64,000 bases of DNA from Lota lota. Lineage: Eukaryota > Chordata > Actinopteri > Gadiformes > Lotidae. Positions 58,345-64,000 of this stretch are shown in pieces; positions within the stretch are counted from its first letter, which is position 1; each line of letters starts with the position of its first letter. The notes below the pieces were generated by a model. The model worked only from the letters and a program-made list of their open reading frames with translations, was not told the origin of the DNA and did no database searches. The stretch is taken from contig JACYXH010000363.1 in NCBI GenBank assembly GCA_026745465.1, positions 4,746,001 through 4,810,000 of the forward strand, read 5' to 3'. The position numbers and the translations under genes were made by a program.

Positions 58345-58524
58345 AACATGACACCAGTCCCCAACCAACCTCTCCTTCACTTATGTAGCACCCCACCTTA
58401 ACTACCATGGAGGGAGGGAGAGAGGGAAAGATGCAGAGAGGGAGGGAGACACGTAATCTGGATTGTACATTGCCGGATACATTTCAGTCTGTCAGACTTC
58501 ATGGGGGAAGTAGAAATGAAAGTA

Positions 58525-58538
58525 GGGGGGGGGGGGGG
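58525..58538. repeat. Poly(G) run
   Basis: 14 consecutive G. Confidence 0.95.
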
Positions 58539-59068
58539 TTGGTCGGTGTGTATAGACATTCAGGTGTTTTCTTGTAAGAGATCAGTAGAAGTGGGAGGCC
58601 ACACTTGGAGGGGTCGGGCTCCTTGTTGACCTCTAGCAGGGTGGGCAATCTGACTTCCCCCCCCATGCATCAGTCTACCTGTCAACACGTGCGACTCCAG
58701 TGCTACTGTTATCTGCTGCTGGGACGCTCCAGCACTACTGTTATCTGCTGTTGGGATGCTCCACGTCGCTTCAACTTCATAACGTACCGGACTTGTGGAG
58801 TTGTTGAAAGATTTATATTCTGGTCGGTTGAAATTCATTCAAAAGTTATTATCATGTCATCATATGTGACGGACTGGCTATATTGCTTTTGCATTGGTGA
58901 ATAAATTAGGCCTTCAAAACGTATTACTATTTCTGCTGCTCGTAATCATTTATATAGCTTGATACGCGTGGACACCAATGGATTCATTGCTTTCAATCAT
59001 TTTCACCCTTTCACCCTTCTACTGTATCTTACTCTCTCTCTCCCCCCTCTCTCTCTTCTCTTCCCCTG

Positions 59069-59090
59069 CCACTCTTTCTCTCTCTCTCTC

Positions 59091-59178
<88 letters not shown>
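59069..59178. repeat. (CT)n microsatellite
   Basis: About 110 bp of CT with few interruptions. Confidence 0.97.
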
Positions 59179-59183
<5 letters not shown>

Positions 59184-59345
59184 CCCTGCCTCTCTCTCTC
59201 CTCCAGGCCGTAGCGTAACCAGTAGCTGATAGCATCTTCTTTGGAGTCTGCTGCCGTCTGCCTCAGCCTCAGACAAAGTGCCTCCATCAGACCAATGAGG
59301 CTCCATGGGAACCTAGCTGCCGACCCCCGGGCCCCTCCATTGGTG

Positions 59346-59740
59346 TACGTGTGTGTGTGTGTCTTTGTACATGTGTGTGTTTGTGTGTGTGCGTATCTGT
59401 GTACATTTGTGTAAGTGTTTGTGTGTATCAGTGCACGTGCGTGTGTGTGTGTGTGTGTGTGTGTGTTTATCTATGTATGTGTGTGTGTGTGTGTGGGGGG
59501 GTTTGTGTCTGTGTACGTGTGTAAGCGAGTGTGTGTGTGTGTGTGTGTGTGTGGGCGTGTGAATGTGTGCTTATTTATCTGTGTCTGTGTGTGTGTGTGT
59601 GAGTGTGTGTGTGTGTATCTGTGTACGTATGTCAGCGAGTGTATGTTTGTGTGTGTGTGTGTGTGTGTATCTCTGTACGTGTGTCAAGGAGTGTATGTGT
59701 TTGTGTGTGTGTATCTTGTGTGTGTATGTTTGTGTGTGTG

Positions 59741-59788
<48 letters not shown>

Positions 59789-60569
59789 AGTGTTCAGAGC
59801 GGAGCCCTTGTGTTGTGTAAACTGGGAGATGTGGAGTTATGCTGCTGGTAGGTCTTCTGTAGGCTATAGAAAGTCCTCACATGTATTGCACATACATATA
59901 CAGTATATATTACATGTATTTTATTGACATATATTGTTATGTTATATATTTATATAAAATAATCATGTATATATAGTATACAGTATTTATTATGTGTATA
60001 TACTGTATGTGTGTTATGTATGAGTTAAATATATAATAGGGTTATATATTTAAAGCATATATAACACATGCATATTTAAAAGTCTTGACATCACAAAAAA
60101 CAAAACTGAGATACACAATCCTGAAGTTGCAATCACTTCATATCAGCCCAGGCATCAGGGAACACTTGAAAACGTTCAGCTTTGACTTTCATCACAACTA
60201 GAGAGAAAGGGCAAAAAATACTGCTTTTATCAGGGGCCCAGTGTTTTAGACTTTACACACACGTACACAGAGACCCGCACACACCCACACACCCACATGT
60301 ACACAGAGACGTACACACACACACACATACACAGAAACACACACACACACACACACACACTCACAAACACAGACAACCATACCCACATACACAGACACAC
60401 ACACACACACGTACACAGAGACGTACACACACACATACACAAAAACACACACACACTCACAAACACACACAACCATACCCACATACACAGACACACACAC
60501 ATACACGTACACAGAGACATACACACACACCCACATACACACAGAGACACACACTTATACAGAGACACA

Positions 60570-60617
<48 letters not shown>

Positions 60618-60786
60618 CACACAAAAATCCTCTATCTGTATTTATCTAACCCTCATATGACCCCTTTGACTTTCTAGTTGTAAAACTGGTCTTAGTCAAG
60701 TTGGCTTTCAAGAGTGTATGCACATGCATGTGTATTTGCATGTGTGTGTTTGTGTTTGCATGTGTGTGTGGGCATGTGTGTGCCTA

Positions 60787-60818
<32 letters not shown>

Positions 60819-60885
60819 TGAGTGTATGTGTATGTGTGTGTATGTGTATGTGTGTACGTGTGTACATGTATGTGTGTGTGTCTGC
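59346..60885. repeat. GT-rich / CA-rich / GT-rich triplet of blocks
   Basis: GT-rich 59346-59790, CA-rich 60253-60616, GT-rich 60717-60885. Each is interrupted by TATGT/TACGT variants and 16-20 bp higher-order units. The middle block is the reverse complement in type of its neighbours. Confidence 0.93.
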
Positions 60886-62700
60886 ACATTCCTCTCAGCT
60901 ATCACCACCATCATTTAACTAGAATGATATAATTGCATCTGTGATCTCATTCTGAAGCCGCCTTTCCTCCTTTGCTCTTAGTTTCCTCTTTCACCAGCAT
61001 GTTTTAACGTTCAAACGCCCAAATTACATCAACCGATTCTTCCCATCCGTACCGTTGGTACAACAACTTTATTAAATAATGAGCCAAATGAGCCTGAAAG
61101 CTTTAATGATAATAAGATACAGTTTGGATTACTTTTCATACATTTCTTTCCTTTTTTTTATCTTGTTCAAAACAAATAAAAAGGTGAGCAATGAAAAATA
61201 AATTAATTATTTCTATCTATTGTTATTCATTTTTCTTTGTTTCACTTAATCTATCATTTATTAATGAATTATAATAGAATATATTTTTTATATTCATTCC
61301 CCTCACAGTCAAATCAGTACGACCACGTATTCCACTATCCATTCCCAGATTCTAATACAGTCTCTGTTATCATTTTCTGTATTTGATTTTATCGATCAAA
61401 TTGTGTTCACAGAGTAATTACAATAAAAACATCAAAGCTATTCATTTTTTATAACTTTAGCTATTATATACATTCTTTTTTTATCTATATTCATAAGAAA
61501 AACATACATTTTCTTAATTATATTTATTTCATGTTTGGTTTTAAATGTATAAATTCCCTCATCGTATTTCTCCAGTAAATGGTTCAAACAATCACATTTT
61601 TATTATGGTTTATTTTTCTGCCTTCGTATGGAATCTAAATTAAATCTAAATTTTTCATTACGTTCACCATGTGTCACAACTCTCGTTCTCGCTAGAGCCC
61701 ATGCAGTACGCTTTGTAGACAATAGAGGGTGGTAGTGATCTGCAGAGACCTCTAGTACGGCGGGAAAAAACAAGGAAATCATTTATACAGCATGAGTACA
61801 TCTACAAATATTTTTTTTAATCTTTCCATTATCATTTATATCCATTTGAATGTTTATGTATGAAGTCCAAGATATTCTATGTGCTGAATCACAGGCTTAT
61901 TCCCCTGATTATCTAAGTTTCATTTCTCTCCTTCCAAATCAGTACTGGATGGAGTAATGAATATTGAATATTGAATATTGTAGAACAGTGTTGAAAATCT
62001 AACCCTGCAATGTTCCTATAAACTACACGTCATTTGTTTGAGATTAAAGCATTAGAGCAACTAAATATCCTCTGTCCTATTCTATTGCATAACAAAGACC
62101 TGCAGAGTATCGCCTTGTCTCACATTCCCCCCTTTGTATTTGAACGAGAAAAAAGAAAAGCATGTCTTTAATTTCATGTTGTGTACACAAAACTGGGATC
62201 GGATTAGTCCATCTTGTGGTCAGTATAAAAACTGGACTGTGCAAAACACACACACACACACACACACAAACATGCACGCACACACACACACACGCACACA
62301 CACACACATACAAGGGTAGCTGGCTTTGTTGTCTCGCTGCCTTATCTCTGATTGACACCTCTGGAGATGTCCCAGGAGAGCAGCAGATTTGCAGCAGATT
62401 AAACTAATTTACCAGATGATTGAATGTGTTTCCAAAGCTGCTCTATTGAGAATAATGCAGAAGGTGGTCAGCTTCCCCTCCACTAACCACACATACAACA
62501 GTGAGCTGCCGCTGAGGCTGAGTTTCTGTTACGTGTGTGTTGAGTGTGTGTGTGTGTGTGTTATTATAATTGCATTGACACTTTTAATGCACTTTCTTCT
62601 CAACATTGGGTCTGCTACGTCTGGGCCAAGTGTATTTTTTTGAACATCAATATGTTGCGGGTGTGCTCAGTGTCCTTTAGAGGTTCCTGTAGAGAGTGGC
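60886..62700. other. AT-rich spacer
   Basis: Unique, strongly AT-rich at 61050-61650, with a CA run at 62250-62310. No exon recognised. Confidence 0.45.
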
Positions 62701-62704
62701 CTGA

Positions 62705-63395
62705 CACCCTGCTAGCCTCTCTGCTCTGACACCCGGCTAGCCTCTCTGCTCTGACACCCAGCTAGCCTCTCTGATATGAACCCGGCCAGCCTCTCTGATA
62801 TGAACCCGGCCAGCCTCTCTGGTCTGGAACCCGGCCAGCCTCTCTGGTCTGGAACCCGGCCAGCCTCTCTGGTCTGAACCCGGCCAGCCTCTCTGGTGTG
62901 AACCCGGCCAGCCTCTCTGGTCTGGAACCCGGCCAGCCTCTCTGGTCTGGAACCCGGCCAGCCTCTCTGGTCTAGAACCCGGCCAGCCTCTCTGGTCTGA
63001 ACCCGGCCAGCCTCTCTGGTGTGAACCCGGCCAGCCTCTCTGGTCTGGAACCCGGCCAGCCTCTCTGGTCTAGAACCCGGCCAGCCTCTCTGGTCTGGAA
63101 CCCGGCCAGCCTCTCTGGTCTAGAACCCGGCCAGCCTCTCTGGTATGAACCCGGCCAGCCTCTCTGGTCTGGAACCCGGCCAGCCTCTCTGGTATGAACC
63201 CGGCCAGCCTCTCTGGTCTGGAACCCGGCCAGCCTCTCTGGTGTGAACCCGGCCAGCCTCTCTGGTGTGAACCCGGCCAGCCTCTCTGGTCTGGAACCCG
63301 GCCAGCCTCTCTGGTCTGGAACCCGGCCAGCCTCTCTGGTCTAGAACCCGGCCAGCCTCTCTGGTGTGAACCCGGCCAGCCTCTCTGGTCTGAAG
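62705..63395. repeat. 24-bp minisatellite (GAACCCGGCCAGCCTCTCTG)
   Basis: About 28 tandem units of 22-25 bp. Units differ mainly in the four to five bases after CTCTCTGGT (CTGG, CTAG, GTG, ATG, CTG). The first units (GACACCCGGCTAGCC) are more diverged. Confidence 0.97.
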
Positions 63396-63704
63396 CATCG
63401 GCAGCAGACATGTATCATCGCTGGGATATCAGCAGCATATGGAGAAAGAAAGAGAGAAAGGCACGTCTTAAGAGAAGCCACCCACCACTCCTTGATTGTC
63501 TTTGTATGCTTAATATGAAGGAGGACAGGGGGTGTTTGACGACACGTTCAAACCAGTTTCCCCCCCCCCCCCCCCCTCCTGAGGGACGTTTGTTAATTGG
63601 AACACATTGAAGAGAACACTCACACGCTCCCGAGTGGTGTACAAAATATTACATTAATTAACATGCAAAACAGTCCAGCTCATCTCCCTCTCACACGCAC
63701 ACAC

Positions 63705-63744
<40 letters not shown>

Positions 63745-64000
63745 CAGGTACACAGCAGCACACATAAATTGCAAACGACAGCACAAAACATACGCAGGCC
63801 AAAAAGGAAATAAGGGCAAAGAAAAAGAAGGAAATTTGCTTCAAAATGTAGCTGTAAGCCTGTTGAAGATCTTATTACATAGGCCAGAGATACAGATCGC
63901 AGCTGGAATAATACTTAGCACATGCTGCCCTTTTAATTAAGCAGTAATATCTGGAGAGAGGGCTTCCAAATCACAGTCTCTGTCTCTTTCTATTCCTCCA
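63396..64000. other. End of window: spacer with poly(C) and (CA)n
   Basis: 17 C at 63560-63576 and CA at 63689-63742. No exon recognised up to the window edge. Confidence 0.6.

Noticed and set aside
59353..60649. Several Cys/Val-rich and His/Thr-rich frames of 70-155 codons
   Set aside because: Direct translations of GT and CA microsatellites.
62705..63395. CRISPR-like regular repeat
   Set aside because: Units abut without unique spacers, and the DNA is eukaryotic; it is a minisatellite.
63194..63610. 138-codon plus frame and matching minus frames with NPASLSGLE-type repeats
   Set aside because: Product of the 24-bp minisatellite, a multiple of three that keeps frames open on both strands.

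Overview
The window is vertebrate nuclear DNA, almost certainly from a teleost fish. Genes are split by GT-AG introns, tRNA genes have vertebrate form, CA/GT microsatellites are very dense, and fish-type transposon remnants are common. The proteins match vertebrate families closely. The species cannot be fixed from the sequence. The extreme dinucleotide and poly(G/C) repeat load is compatible with a cod-like fish, but that is only a guess.

The left half (about 0.2-34 kb) is a plus-strand gene block: the 3' end of SFMBT1 (chromatin repressor, SAM domain), complete STIMATE/TMEM110 (ER regulator of STIM1 calcium entry), complete MUSTN1 (small musculoskeletal nuclear protein), then a complete 21-exon inter-alpha-trypsin inhibitor heavy chain gene, closest to ITIH3. 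The same neighbours occur on human 3p21.1, so the block is ancient. The last MUSTN1 intron holds a 350-bp tandem array carrying two intact antisense tRNA-Glu(CTC) genes and one truncated copy.

The ITIH locus has been rearranged. A second ITIH copy (27.5-34.0 kb) carries only the C-terminal half (equivalents of exons 13-21), has no signal peptide, VIT or vWA exons, and has an in-frame stop plus a 2-bp deletion in one exon. A degenerate duplicate of exon 1 with its upstream flank lies 1.2 kb before the real exon 1. Its introns and flanks hold inverted repeats, MITE-like elements and a hAT-like insertion.

The right half (34-64 kb) has no confidently recognisable gene. It is a repeat-rich desert with long (CA)n/(GT)n, (GA)n/(CT)n, poly(C)/poly(G) runs and several minisatellites, separated by unique stretches that might be regulatory. 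One weak candidate for a C-terminal membrane-anchor exon (58.1-58.3 kb) and one exon-like segment with a good donor site (56.7-56.9 kb) are flagged. No prokaryote-type system or novel multi-gene system was found; the interesting material is the ITIH partial duplication and the intronic tRNA array.
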